Below the pieces are notes generated by a model. It saw only the letters and a program-made list of their open reading frames with translations, made no database searches and was not told where the DNA came from. DNA of 64,000 nucleotides from Streptomyces sp. BK340 (GTDB lineage Bacteria > Actinomycetota > Actinomycetes > Streptomycetales > Streptomycetaceae), in contig NZ_VISR01000023.1 of NCBI RefSeq assembly GCF_007827595.1, forward strand, positions 119,723-183,722, given 5' to 3'. Numbering within the stretch: the first letter of the stretch is position 1; the number at the start of each line of letters is the position of its first letter. The position numbers and the translations under genes were made by a program. Shown in pieces: positions 44,556 through 54,177 of this stretch.

Positions 44556-45001
44556 CGGCTCGCGTCCTCCAACTCGGCACAGCGGAAGGGCAGTTGACCG
44601 AGCCTTGCACAGCCCGCCGCGCCATGTACACCCACATGAGCAATGTTCAGGTGGATGAACGGGACGGGAGGGGGCCGCCGCAGCGCGTCAGCTGCAGGTG
44701 CCGGCCGAGCACCGCGATCACGCACCCCCCCCCACGGGATTCCGCCGCGTACCGACGGCGGGCCGCCGCCGGGCAGGGGGCACACAAGCCCCGAAGCGAC
44801 GGTGCATCAACAGGGCATAGGGGACGAGAGGTGAGATCCGCCCCAGGGGAACGAGGGCTTCCGGCCGGGCCGCTCCGGCACCTGTCCCGGAAGTACCCCG
44901 GAATTGTCCGTGATCCGTAACAGACGGATCCCGCAGCCCACTTATGCCGTCCTGACAGGTGCACGGGGGGACCCACCAACACGGCGAGGATCGGGGCGGA
45001 C
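44556..45001. other. Gap between divergent genes
   Basis: 446 bp upstream of the GH88 and deacetylase genes. A run of nine C's lies near 44724-44733. A 7-bp inverted repeat lies at 44912-44930. No gene or RNA seen. Confidence 0.4.
44912..44930. promoter_or_regulatory. Inverted repeat upstream of the deacetylase gene
   Basis: GATCCGT, 5-nt spacer, ACGGATC, ~70 bp before the start. A repressor site is possible; no cognate regulator is adjacent. Confidence 0.35.
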
Positions 45002-45760
45002 ATGGCACGGCATGGCGGGCGGGGATGGTACGGCCGGGTGGTCGCGGCGGCGGTCGGAGTGACGGCGGTTGCCGCCGCCACGTCGGTATGGACCGCGCAG
45101 GCCGGCCAGCCTGGTGGGCACCAGCCGGCGCACCCCGCCGCCAAGAAGGCGGTGCCCCTGTCCGCCACGATCGTCCACGCCTCCGACGGCGGCGACCACG
45201 CGGTCAACATCACCATCGACGACGGCCCGGACCCGCAGTGGACCCCGCAGGTGCTGCAGGTGCTCAAGGACAACGGCGTGAAGGCGACGTTCTGCATGGT
45301 CGGCACCCAGGCTGAGGCGCACCCCGACATGGTCAAGAAGGTGGTGGCGGCCGGGCACCGGCTGTGCGACCACACGGTGTCGCACGACACCACCATGGAC
45401 AAGAAGTCCCAGGCCTACCAGTCGCAGCAGATCCTGGACGCCGAGCGCCAGATCACGAAGGCCTCCGGGGGCGTACGGCCGATGTACTACCGGGCCCCGG
45501 GCGGCGCGTTCACCCCGTACAGCCGGCACCTCGCGGCCTCGCACGGGATGCGGCCGCTGGGCTGGAACGTCGACTCCAAGGACTTCGAGCGGCCCGGCAC
45601 CGACGCCATCGTCAACACCGTCAAGGGCGAGTTGCACAACGGCCCGACCCTGCTCTTCCACGACGCCGGCGGCGACCGCTCGCAGACCGTGGCCGCACTC
45701 AGCACCCTGCTGCCCTGGCTGAAGCAGCAGGGGTACTCCTTCGGATTCCCCGTTCGCTGA
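45002..45760 (+). CDS. Secreted polysaccharide deacetylase (CE4)
   Basis: 252 aa from ATG 45002. Signal-anchor to residue ~35, then NodB domain: motif 1 TIDDGPD (Asp73/Asp74), motif 2 HTVSHD (His124, His128), motif 3 RAPGG, motif 4 WNVDSKDF and motif 5 LLFHDAGGDR. Deacetylates N-acetylglucosamine or peptidoglycan at the cell surface. The catalytic and zinc-binding residues are all present. Confidence 0.9.
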   Translation: MARHGGRGWYGRVVAAAVGVTAVAAATSVWTAQAGQPGGHQPAHPAAKKAVPLSATIVHASDGGDHAVNITIDDGPDPQWTPQVLQVLKDNGVKATFCMVGTQAEAHPDMVKKVVAAGHRLCDHTVSHDTTMDKKSQAYQSQQILDAERQITKASGGVRPMYYRAPGGAFTPYSRHLAASHGMRPLGWNVDSKDFERPGTDAIVNTVKGELHNGPTLLFHDAGGDRSQTVAALSTLLPWLKQQGYSFGFPVR

Positions 45761-45783
45761 ACAGGGCGCGGCCGCACCCCGCT

Positions 45784-46590
45784 TCACACCTCGACCCCGG
45801 CGACGACGGTCCGCACCCCCTCGGTCACGACGGGCCAGGCCGCCGCGCCGGGGTCGATCACGTCGAAGTGACCGGCCCCGGGCAGCTCGTGGAGTGTGGC
45901 GCCCACCCGTGCGGTGTACCGGCGGGCCATGGCGACGGGCAACGCCTCGTCGAGGGCGCCGTGGACCACGACCGTACGGCCTGCGGGGACGCCCAGAGCT
46001 GACGGGTCGGCGGCGGCGTACCGGTCCGGGACCTTCTCCCTCGCGCCACCGAGAAAGGCGGCGACGGCGCCCCGGCCGCTGCCCAGTTCGTCGGCCCACG
46101 CCAGGTCCGCGGTGGGGGCGAGGGCGAGCACCCCGAGCACGGCGGGCGGGGTTTCGGTCCGGCCTGGCGCGCCGTCGGGCAGCCGGTGCCGTAGCGCGGC
46201 CCACAGGGCGAGGTGGCCGCCGGCCGAGTGCCCGGCGTAGACCACGCGCGCGGGGTCGACACGGCCGGGCGCGGCCTGCGCGACGAGGCGGGGCAGCCGG
46301 TCGACGGCCTGCGCCGCGTCGGTCAACGTGACCGGCCAGCCCCCTCCGCCCCCGACCCGGCGGTACTCGACACTGACCACCGCACAGCCGCTCTGCGCCG
46401 CCAAGGCCCGGGCGAATCCCGCGACATGCTGCCGATCGTGCTCGGCACGCCAGAAGCCGCCGTGGAAGAACAGCACCAACGGCACGCCCGGCCCCGCCCC
46501 CTCCGCAGGCAGGAACAGATCTGCGGCATGGTCCGGATGCCCGCCGTAGGCCAGCGGGACAGGGGAAGCCTGGACTCGGCGCACACGCAT
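45784..46590 (-). CDS. Alpha/beta hydrolase (lipase/esterase, HSL-like)
   Basis: 268 aa from ATG 46590; AAAGAGG ends only one base before it, so the start is uncertain. FFHGGFW (oxyanion HGG), nucleophile GHSAGGH (Ser ~124), Asp in VHGALDEALPV and His in LPGAGHFDVID. The family includes arylformamidases/kynurenine formamidases (HxHGG...DxSAGG). Cytoplasmic. Convergent with the deacetylase. Confidence 0.8.
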   Translation of the reverse strand: MRVRRVQASPVPLAYGGHPDHAADLFLPAEGAGPGVPLVLFFHGGFWRAEHDRQHVAGFARALAAQSGCAVVSVEYRRVGGGGGWPVTLTDAAQAVDRLPRLVAQAAPGRVDPARVVYAGHSAGGHLALWAALRHRLPDGAPGRTETPPAVLGVLALAPTADLAWADELGSGRGAVAAFLGGAREKVPDRYAAADPSALGVPAGRTVVVHGALDEALPVAMARRYTARVGATLHELPGAGHFDVIDPGAAAWPVVTEGVRTVVAGVEV

Positions 46591-46776
46591 ACCTCTTTTC
46601 GGTATACCTCGATTAGTTGCATGAGCGTACAGCACTGCCGAGCCCCGATCGCAGGCCCGGCAGGATCGGCGCGGTGCCGGCCGGGCCGGAGGCTGCGACT
46701 TCCCGGCCATCGCCCCGGTCGGACGGTTCAAGCAGTGCATGCTCCAACGCGTCTGATTCCTCGGTTACTTCACCTC

Positions 46777-46805
46777 TTGACGACCTTGGTTCAGACCTTT
46801 ACGTT
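46777..46805 (+). promoter_or_regulatory. Putative sigma-70-type promoter of the ThuA gene
   Basis: TTGACG at 46777-46782, 17-bp spacer and TACGTT at 46800-46805, 30 bp before the ATG. Good spacing and hexamers for a Streptomyces vegetative promoter. Confidence 0.5.
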
Positions 46806-46835
46806 GCAGCAACCCCCACACGACAGGAGCGGCAC

Positions 46836-48131
46836 ATGCTCGGTGTCAGAACGTCGTCGTGCTCTCTTCTCCTACGACTGCTTCTCCTCCTGGCCGTGCT
46901 GCTCGGCATGGCCGGTGCGCCCGCGCGGGCGGCGGACCGGACCGCGGCGGCGCCCTTCAAGGTGCTGGCCCTGTACAACGGCACCTGGGACGCGGCGCAC
47001 ATCAGCTTCGTCAAAGAAGCGAACGAGTGGTTCCCCGAACAGGCTGCGGCCAACGGGTTCACCTACACCGCCAGCAACAACTGGGATCTGCTGGCCAACG
47101 GCGGGGTGAACGCCTACCAGGTGGTCCTCTTCCTCGACGACCTGCCGCAGACGGCGGCCCAGCGGACCGGGTTCGAGCAGTACATGCGCTCCGGCGGTGC
47201 CTGGATGGGCTTCCACGTCTCGGCGTTCACGACGAACGCCTCGGGCTGGTCCTGGTACCACAACCAGTTCCTGGGATCGGGCGACTTCAGGTCCAACACC
47301 TGGGGCCCGACCACGGCCGTGTTGCGCGTGGAGGACCGTACCCATCCCGCGACGAAGAACCTGCCGGCCACGTTCACCACGTCGGTCAGCGAGTGGTACA
47401 GCTGGTCCAACGACCTGCGCCAGAACCCCGACATCAGGATCCTGGCCTCCGTGGACCCCAGCAGCTTCCCGCTGGGCACCGACCCCGACCAGACCTGGCA
47501 CAGCGGCTACTACCCGATCCTGTGGACGAACACCAAGTACCGGATGCTGTACGCGAACTTCGGCCACAACGCGATGGACTACGCCACCGACACGCCTCTG
47601 TCCTCGACCTTCGCGAGCGAGACGCAGAACCGGTTCGTCCTCGACGGCCTGAAGTGGCTGGGCGGGGCCGCGGACGGCCGGCCGCCGGCCGGCCCGATCT
47701 CCGAGACCGCCTGGTACACGCTGCGCAACGCCGGCAACGGCACCTGCGTGGACGCCCGGGGCGCGGCCACCGCCGACGGCACGGCGATCCAGCAGTACAC
47801 CTGCAACGGGACCGCCGCCCAGCAGTACCAGTTCCGGTCCACCGACAGCGGATACGTGCGCATCACCAGCCGTGGCAACCCCCAGCAGGTCGTCGACGTC
47901 ACCGACCGGTCCACCGCCGACGGTGCCCCGCTCCAGCTGTGGTCCTACGGAGGCGGCGGGAACCAGCAGTGGAGCCCGGTCCAACAGGCCGACGGCAGCT
48001 ATCACTTCGTGGCCCGGCACAGCGGCCGGTGTCTCAGCGCCGCGTCCACGGCCGCGGACAGTGTCCAGCTGACGCAGCGCACCTGCGACGACTCCCCCGC
48101 CCAGACCTTCCGGCTCACGGAGCGGCCCTGA
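46836..48131 (+). CDS. Secreted ThuA-like protein with C-terminal ricin-B domain
   Basis: 431 aa from ATG 46836 with AGGAG upstream. Signal peptide to ~ARAA (residue 33). ThuA-like glutamine-amidotransferase fold (FKVLALYNGTWDAAHISFVK, VVLFLDDLPQT, MRSGGAWMGFHVSAF), then a ~130-residue ricin-type lectin with three QxW-like repeats (AAQQYQF, NQQWSP, PAQTFRL). ThuA domains occur in sugar-utilisation enzymes; the lectin probably binds a polysaccharide. Extracellular. Confidence 0.85.
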   Translation: MLGVRTSSCSLLLRLLLLLAVLLGMAGAPARAADRTAAAPFKVLALYNGTWDAAHISFVKEANEWFPEQAAANGFTYTASNNWDLLANGGVNAYQVVLFLDDLPQTAAQRTGFEQYMRSGGAWMGFHVSAFTTNASGWSWYHNQFLGSGDFRSNTWGPTTAVLRVEDRTHPATKNLPATFTTSVSEWYSWSNDLRQNPDIRILASVDPSSFPLGTDPDQTWHSGYYPILWTNTKYRMLYANFGHNAMDYATDTPLSSTFASETQNRFVLDGLKWLGGAADGRPPAGPISETAWYTLRNAGNGTCVDARGAATADGTAIQQYTCNGTAAQQYQFRSTDSGYVRITSRGNPQQVVDVTDRSTADGAPLQLWSYGGGGNQQWSPVQQADGSYHFVARHSGRCLSAASTAADSVQLTQRTCDDSPAQTFRLTERP

Positions 48132-48308
48132 CCCTGCGGGGCCGGACGACCGCCGGTGAACCCGGAGGGAATTCCTGGTCAATGAATCGTCGGGACGGCT
48201 GTTCGGGTGCGAAGCGCTGCCTAACATGAGGCCGTCCCGCCGGTGTTCGCACAGCTGTTGCGCTCGGCCGCGTGGACGTCTGCGTACGTCGTTCCGGAAA
48301 GGCTCGCC

Positions 48309-49505
48309 ATGCCGTTGCCCCGCCTCGGCTCGCGGCCGGTCGCTCTCCGAACGGCTGGAGTGCTGCTCCTCGCCTTCGCCCTCGCCCTGGGAGGGACCCT
48401 GCTGGCGCTCTCCCTCGTGGGCGGGCGCCCCGCACGGGCCGCGCGGTCCGTCACGATCGAGGTCTCGCCCAGCCGCTGTGGTCGAGGCTGGACCCGGCCT
48501 GCGTCCGGGGTGCAGACCTTCGACCTGCACAACGCCTCCGACGGCGCCGCCGAGGTCTATCTCGAGGACCCCGGCAGCCAGCTGGTGTACGGCGCGGTGG
48601 AGGGCATCGGCCCGGGTACGACACGGCAGCTGACCGTCCGGCTGGGCAAGGGCACGTACGCCTTCAAGTGCGTGCCCGACGACGCCGACGCCGTCACCGG
48701 GCCCAGCGTCCGCGTCACGTCGGGGCGGCGCGGCCCGGGGGCGGCCCCGGTCACCGAGCACGACCTGATCCCGCCCGCGCTCGCCTACCAGAAGTGGGTC
48801 GGCGGCGGTCTGGACGAGCTGGTGCGGCTGACGGGGAAGCTGGGCCGGGACATCGACCGCGGCGATCTCACCGGTGCCCGGTCTGCCTGGTTGCCGGCCC
48901 ATCTGCAGTACGAGCGGCTGGGGGCGGCGTACGACGCCTTCGGGGACGCGGACGAGCAGATCGACGGCACGGACGCGGGGCTGCCCGCCGGGGTGGCCGA
49001 CCGGGGCTTCACCGGGTTCCACCGCGTCGAGTACGGGCTGTGGCACGGACAGTCCGCGGGCCGTCTGCGCGCCCCGGCGGCGGCGCTGGTCAAGGCGGTG
49101 AACCGGCTGCGGGCCGGCTGGTCGCGGACCCGCATGGATCCGGCCCAGCTCGGTCTGCGCGCGCACGAGATCCTGGAGAACACCGTGCAGTTCGAGCTGA
49201 CCGGCCGGACCGACTACGGCAGCGGCAGCAACCTCGCCACCGCCCGTGCCAACCTCGAGGGCACCCGCGAGGTGCTGTCCCGGCTGCGCCCCCTGCTCGT
49301 CGGCCGGTACTCCGACCTGCCCGGCCTCGACCGGGACCTGGATCACGCGCAGGACCTGCTCGACGGGTTCCGGCAGGGCGGCCGCCGGCCCGCGCCGGCC
49401 GCCCTGCCCCGCGCCGGGCGGGAGCGCGTCGACTCGGTCTTCGGCGACCTGGTCGAGCGGCTCGCGTCGGTGGCGACCCTGTGCGATCCCCGGAGGACGG
49501 CGTGA
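48309..49505 (+). CDS. efeO: EfeO-family imelysin/iron-uptake protein
   Basis: 398 aa from ATG 48309 with GGAAAGG 5 nt upstream. N-terminal membrane anchor (residues ~12-34), a cupredoxin-like part (residues 50-140, no full Cu ligand set seen), then an imelysin/EfeM helical domain with GFHRVEYGLWHG (HxxE-type site). Its stop overlaps the EfeB start (GTGA). Binds ferrous/ferric iron at the cell surface as part of the EfeUOB system; the EfeU permease gene is not next to it. Confidence 0.85.
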   Translation: MPLPRLGSRPVALRTAGVLLLAFALALGGTLLALSLVGGRPARAARSVTIEVSPSRCGRGWTRPASGVQTFDLHNASDGAAEVYLEDPGSQLVYGAVEGIGPGTTRQLTVRLGKGTYAFKCVPDDADAVTGPSVRVTSGRRGPGAAPVTEHDLIPPALAYQKWVGGGLDELVRLTGKLGRDIDRGDLTGARSAWLPAHLQYERLGAAYDAFGDADEQIDGTDAGLPAGVADRGFTGFHRVEYGLWHGQSAGRLRAPAAALVKAVNRLRAGWSRTRMDPAQLGLRAHEILENTVQFELTGRTDYGSGSNLATARANLEGTREVLSRLRPLLVGRYSDLPGLDRDLDHAQDLLDGFRQGGRRPAPAALPRAGRERVDSVFGDLVERLASVATLCDPRRTA

Positions 49506-50707
49506 GCGGAACAGACCGACCCGGCGCCGTGGGCAGGCGCGGCTTCCTGCGCGGTGCGGCCCTCGCGGGAGCCGGGCTCGCCACCGGTGCCGCCGCGCCC
49601 ACGGCGGCCGTCGTCCCCTTCCACGGCACCCACCAGGCGTCCGTGCTCGCGCCCTCGCGCCGGACCAGCGTGTTCGTGTCGCTCGACGTGACCGCCGAAC
49701 ACCGGGCGGACCTGACCGACCTGCTGCGCACCCTCACCGACCGGGCCCGGTTCCTGACCTCGGGCGGGACCCCGTCCCCGGTGGGCATCACCGGGCCGCC
49801 CGCGGACTCGGGCATCCTGGGCGACCGGCTGCCCTCGGGCGCGCTGGGCGTGACCGTCGGGGTGGGCGCCTCGCTCTTCGACGACCGGTTCGGGCTGGCC
49901 GCGCTGCGGCCCCGGCGACTGACCGTCATGCCCGCCTTCCCCGACGACGACCTGCGGTCCGAGTGGTGTCACGGCGACCTCGGTCTCCAGCTGCACGCCG
50001 ACGACCCCGACACCGCTGTGCACGCCCTGCGCGACATCGCCCGGCACACCCGGGGCGGCATGCAGGTCCGCTGGCGCCTGGACGGCTTCTCCAGTCCGCC
50101 CCGGCCCTCCGGCACCCCGCGCAATCTGCTGGGGTTCAAGGACGGCACCGCCAACCCGGACGCGCACAGCACCGGTGAGATGGACCGCCTGGTGTGGGTG
50201 GGCAAGGGCATGGACGAGCCGGACTGGGCGGTGGGCGGCAGCTATCAGGTCGTCCGGCTGATCCGGATGCTGGTGGAGTTCTGGGACCGGGTCTCGCTGA
50301 GCGAGCAGGAGCGGATGTTCGGCCGGGCCCGCTCGTCCGGCGCGCCGCTGGACGGCGACCGCGAGCACGACACACCGAAGTACGCCGACGATCCCAAGGG
50401 CGACGTCATCCCGCTGGACGCCCACATACGCCTCGCCAACCCCCGCACCGCCGCCACCGCCCACCAGCGCATCCTGCGCCGCGCCTACAACTACGACCGG
50501 GGCATGGACGGCAACGGCAACCTCGACATGGGCCTGCTGTTCACCTGCTACCAGCAGGACCCGGTACGGCAGTTCGAGACAGTGCAGCACCGGCTGGCGG
50601 GCGAGCCGCTCACCGACTACACATCCCCGTTCGGCGGCGGCTACTTCTTCGCGCTGCCCGGCGTGCGGGACGCGGCGGACTGGTACGGGCGGGCCCTGCT
50701 TGGCTGA
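49502..50707 (+). CDS. efeB: EfeB deferrochelatase/DyP-type peroxidase
   Basis: 401 aa from GTG 49502. Twin-arginine signal VGRRGFLRGAAL, DyP fold: VSLDVTAEHRADL, LGVTVGVGASLF, conserved GxxDG in LLGFKDGTANP, and LIRMLVEFWDR (haem region). Exported folded with haem, oxidises ferrous iron or extracts iron from haem. Translationally coupled to EfeO. Confidence 0.9.
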   Translation: MSGTDRPGAVGRRGFLRGAALAGAGLATGAAAPTAAVVPFHGTHQASVLAPSRRTSVFVSLDVTAEHRADLTDLLRTLTDRARFLTSGGTPSPVGITGPPADSGILGDRLPSGALGVTVGVGASLFDDRFGLAALRPRRLTVMPAFPDDDLRSEWCHGDLGLQLHADDPDTAVHALRDIARHTRGGMQVRWRLDGFSSPPRPSGTPRNLLGFKDGTANPDAHSTGEMDRLVWVGKGMDEPDWAVGGSYQVVRLIRMLVEFWDRVSLSEQERMFGRARSSGAPLDGDREHDTPKYADDPKGDVIPLDAHIRLANPRTAATAHQRILRRAYNYDRGMDGNGNLDMGLLFTCYQQDPVRQFETVQHRLAGEPLTDYTSPFGGGYFFALPGVRDAADWYGRALLG

Positions 50708-50883
50708 GCCTGTCCGGACAACTCGGCGGACGGGCGGGTCAATTCACCGTCAAGGTTTGCCCCAGCATCCCTGACCCGGTGTTCACTCCCGCGCCACCGC
50801 CCCTCCGCCGAAGCGCCCGGCCGCTCACGCAGCATCCGTGCTCGTACGACGCACAGACGTTCTCGCCCGGAGGGTGAACCACC

Positions 50884-52701
50884 ATGGCCAGCAGAGGAAG
50901 ACGAGCGGCGACGCGGAGCATCACGGCGCTCGCCGGAGCGGCGACGCTCACGGTGCTCGGCAGCAACGCGCCCGGCTGGGCGGCGGCGCCCGCCGGGCAC
51001 TCCTCCACCGCGACGCCCGTCAAGCACGTCGTCGTGATCTTCGACGAGAACATCTCCTTCGACCACTACTTCGCCACGTACCCGAAGGCCGCCAACACGG
51101 ACGGCACGAAGTTCAAGGCGTCGAGCAACACCCCCAGGAACATCGACACCCTGGCCCACGCCGGACTGCTGAAGACGAACCCCAACCAGTACACGCCGAA
51201 GCGGCTCTCCCCCGCCCAGGCGATGACCTGCGACCAGAACCACTCCTACGGGGCCGAGCAGTACGCGGCGAACGGCGGCAAGGCCGACCAGTACGTGCAG
51301 AACACCGAGGTCGACAAGTGCAGCGGGGGCCTGTTCGGCGAGCCCGGCCTCGTCATGGACTACTACGACGGCAACACCGTCACCGCGCTGTGGAACTACG
51401 CCCAGCACTACTCCCTGTCCGACCGCTCCTTCAGCTCGGTCTACGGCCCCTCCACGCCCGGTGCGCTCAACCTGGTCTCCGGTCAGACGCACGGTGTGGT
51501 CTCCGTCGACCCGGCCACCGGCAAGCGGACGGCGACGCCCGACCCGTACACCGTCAAGTCGCCCGACGCGAAGGGCGTGGGCACGGTGATCAACGACCCC
51601 GACCCGGCCTTCGACGACTGCTCCGGCAAGGACCACACCAGCACCAACGCGCTGGCGGCCATGCAGGGCGCCAACATCGGTGACCGGCTCAACGCGAAGA
51701 AGGTGTCCTGGGGCTGGTTCCAGGGCGGCTTCCGGCCCTCGACCGCGTGGAACGGGACGTCCGGGTCGTACGCCAGGTGCGACACCACGCACACCAACAC
51801 GGGCGGTGCGGCCGTCGCCGACTACAGCCCGCACCACAACCCGTTCGCGTACTACAAGTCGACGGCAAACCCGCACCACCTGCCGCCGAAGAGTGTCTCG
51901 GAGATCGGCCACAACGGGCAGGCCAACCACAACTACGACCTGACCGACTTCACCGCCGCGGTCAAGGCGGGCAAGCTACCGGCCGTCAGCTTCGTGAAGG
52001 CCGGTGAGTACCAGGACGGCCACGCGGGCTACTCCGACCCGCTCGACGAGCAGCACTTCCTCGTCAAGCAGATCAACGCGATCCAGAGCTCGCCGCAGTG
52101 GAAGTCGACCGCGGTCGTCGTCGCCTACGACGACTCCGACGGCTGGTACGACCACGCGTACGCCGCTCCGCGCAACGGTTCGAAGGACACCTCGCTCGGC
52201 TCCAACGGCAAGGCCACCGACAGCCCGGCCTGCCAGAACGGCCCCAAGGCGTCCGGCGGTTACGCCGACCGCTGTGGTCCGGGTACCCGCCAGCCGCTGC
52301 TCGTGATCTCGCCGTACAGCAAGGTCGACAAGGTCGACCACACGCTGACCGACCAGGCGTCCGTCACCCGGTTCATCGAGGACAACTGGCACACGGGCCG
52401 CGTCGGTGACCACTCCTTCGACGCTAGGGCCGGTTCCCTGGCAGGCATGTTCGACTTCCGGCACCCGAACAACAAGCAGGTGCTGCTGAACTCGGACGGC
52501 TCGGTGAAGTCCGTCGGACCCGTCAGGCACGTCGCCCCGGTGACCACGAGCATCACGCCCGGCCCGGCGATGCAGAACACGGCCGCCACCACCGGCACTT
52601 CGGAAATCCCGGCCCTCCCGGTCGGCCTCGGTGTGGGCGCCCTGCTGGCCGCCGGCGTCACCGGCACATACCTCACGCTGCGCCGCAGGCAGCAGGTCTG
52701 A
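50884..52701 (+). CDS. Secreted phospholipase C / acid phosphatase (phosphoesterase family)
   Basis: 605 aa from ATG 50884 with GGAGG upstream. Signal peptide to ~AAAPAG; family motif VKHVVVIFDENISFDHYFAT (residues 47-66, Glu-Asn metal/nucleophile region), SSVYGPSTPGALNLVSGQTH, DSDGWYDH and GPGTRQPLLVISPYSK. The C-terminus is a membrane helix with RRRQQV, so the enzyme may be cell-attached. Hydrolyses phosphate esters; substrate among phospholipids or nucleotides not determined. Not the phosphate-starvation-controlled type by visible PHO box. Confidence 0.85.
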   Translation: MASRGRRAATRSITALAGAATLTVLGSNAPGWAAAPAGHSSTATPVKHVVVIFDENISFDHYFATYPKAANTDGTKFKASSNTPRNIDTLAHAGLLKTNPNQYTPKRLSPAQAMTCDQNHSYGAEQYAANGGKADQYVQNTEVDKCSGGLFGEPGLVMDYYDGNTVTALWNYAQHYSLSDRSFSSVYGPSTPGALNLVSGQTHGVVSVDPATGKRTATPDPYTVKSPDAKGVGTVINDPDPAFDDCSGKDHTSTNALAAMQGANIGDRLNAKKVSWGWFQGGFRPSTAWNGTSGSYARCDTTHTNTGGAAVADYSPHHNPFAYYKSTANPHHLPPKSVSEIGHNGQANHNYDLTDFTAAVKAGKLPAVSFVKAGEYQDGHAGYSDPLDEQHFLVKQINAIQSSPQWKSTAVVVAYDDSDGWYDHAYAAPRNGSKDTSLGSNGKATDSPACQNGPKASGGYADRCGPGTRQPLLVISPYSKVDKVDHTLTDQASVTRFIEDNWHTGRVGDHSFDARAGSLAGMFDFRHPNNKQVLLNSDGSVKSVGPVRHVAPVTTSITPGPAMQNTAATTGTSEIPALPVGLGVGALLAAGVTGTYLTLRRRQQV

Positions 52702-52717
52702 CCACCGCCCCTCCCCA

Positions 52718-52752
52718 CGAGTGCGCCCCGGCCGACGGCCGGGGCGCACTCG
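52718..52752. terminator. Bidirectional terminator, 16-bp perfect stem
   Basis: CGAGTGCGCCCCGGCC, 3-nt loop GAC, then its exact complement (52737-52752). Between convergent genes, 16 bp after one stop and 2 bp from the other. Confidence 0.9.
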
Positions 52753-52754
52753 GT

Positions 52755-54002
52755 TCAGGCTCTGACCGACGGCCGGGGGGCGCGCACTCTGTCCGCTCTC
52801 CCGATCAGCTGCAGCAGCGGACCGGTCATGAGGGTGGTCACCAGGGCCATGAGGACGAGGACGGCGTACAGGTCCTGGCCGATGAGTCCCGCCGTCCTGC
52901 CCACGTCCAGCACGATCAGCTCGGTGAGCCCTCGGGTGTTCACCATGACGGCGACCAGGGCCGACTGCCGGATGTCCATGCCGTGCACCCGGGCCGCCCC
53001 GTAGGCCGGTACGACCTTGCCGGCGATCGCCACCACCAGGAGCACCCCCAGCAGGCCGAAGCCGTCCGCGCCCAGCGTGCCGATGTCGACCGACAGCCCC
53101 GTGGACACGAAGAACAGCGGCAGCAGCATTGCGGAGGTCTGCTCCATCGGCCGCAGCACGTCGGCGCCCGGCGCACCGTCGCGGCGCGGCATGGCCAGCC
53201 CGGCGAGGAACCCGCCGAAGACGGCGTGCAGGCCGAGTGACTCCGTGACCCACGCGCTGCCCAGGGCGAAGACCAGGGCCACCGGAACGGGACTGCTCAG
53301 CACCGTGGCCGGCCGGTTCAGCCACCGGCGCAGCGCGGGCCGGACCACACCGAGGACGAACGCGACGAAGGCGGCCAGCAGTGCCAGGGCGACCGGCCAG
53401 GACCGACGGGTGGCCTGACCCGAGTCGCTGAGCACCGCCGAAAGCACGAGCCAGGCCGCCACGTCCATGAAGCCGGCCGCCGCGATCGCCACGGTTCCCG
53501 CGGGAGTGCCGGCGGCCCCGCGCTCCCGCACGATGGCCGCCAGCACGGGCAGCGCGGTGATCGAGAGCCCCACCGCCATGAACGGCGCGAACGAGTGGTG
53601 GCCCGCGTGCCCGGGATCCACGGCGGCGAACAGTCCACCGCACAGTTCCATGGCCCCCAGGGCGAGCGCCATCGGGGTCAGCAGTGCCGCCACCGCGACG
53701 CTCACCGCGGTGCGTCCCGCCCGGAAGGTGCGGAAGTCGATCTCGTAGCCGGCGACGAACAGGAACAGGACGACGGCGATCTGCGCCAGTACCGACAGGA
53801 ACGGCCGCGCGTCGGCGGGGAACAGCCGCGCGGACGGGTCACCGGGCAACCGGCCCAGCAGGGTCGGACCGAGGGCGATCCCGGCGAGGATCTGGCCGAT
53901 CACCGCCGGCTGCCCGAGACGCCGGGTCAGGCCCCCGAACACCCAGGACACGAGGATGACGAGGGCCACGTCCCCGAGAACGGTGGCTACGAGACGACTC
54001 AT
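52755..54002 (-). CDS. CPA2-family cation/H+ antiporter
   Basis: 415 aa from ATG 54002. Ten to thirteen hydrophobic helices; signature FLFVAGYEIDF (residues ~78-88), GLSITALPVLAAI, GLHAVFGGFLAGLAM and MVNTRGLTELIVL. Na+/H+ or K+/H+ exchanger domain without the C-terminal TrkA-N part, as in KefB/NapA-like minimal forms. Monocistronic. Confidence 0.85.
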   Translation of the reverse strand: MSRLVATVLGDVALVILVSWVFGGLTRRLGQPAVIGQILAGIALGPTLLGRLPGDPSARLFPADARPFLSVLAQIAVVLFLFVAGYEIDFRTFRAGRTAVSVAVAALLTPMALALGAMELCGGLFAAVDPGHAGHHSFAPFMAVGLSITALPVLAAIVRERGAAGTPAGTVAIAAAGFMDVAAWLVLSAVLSDSGQATRRSWPVALALLAAFVAFVLGVVRPALRRWLNRPATVLSSPVPVALVFALGSAWVTESLGLHAVFGGFLAGLAMPRRDGAPGADVLRPMEQTSAMLLPLFFVSTGLSVDIGTLGADGFGLLGVLLVVAIAGKVVPAYGAARVHGMDIRQSALVAVMVNTRGLTELIVLDVGRTAGLIGQDLYAVLVLMALVTTLMTGPLLQLIGRADRVRAPRPSVRA

Positions 54003-54177
54003 CGGGCGTGCCTCTCGTCCGGAGTCCGGAGTCCCCAGACATGTGTTCGCGAGCATACAAATGGCTTACAAATCAGGCGTGTTGTGCGTTTGGGCTATTG
54101 GAAGTCACGGCCCGGCGCACCGTGGCGCCGGGCGAAAACCGCTGGTCGACCTCGGGGCGGGATGCTGAGATGGCCCG

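Noticed and set aside
44724..44733. Nine-C homopolymer as phase-variable tract
   Set aside because: It lies far from start codons in a gap and has no frame to switch.
46872..49346. Long minus-strand open frame (over 800 codons) opposite ThuA and EfeO genes
   Set aside because: It is the antisense shadow of two well-supported genes, a common artefact in GC-rich DNA; composition is Gly/Arg/Val-rich with no motif.
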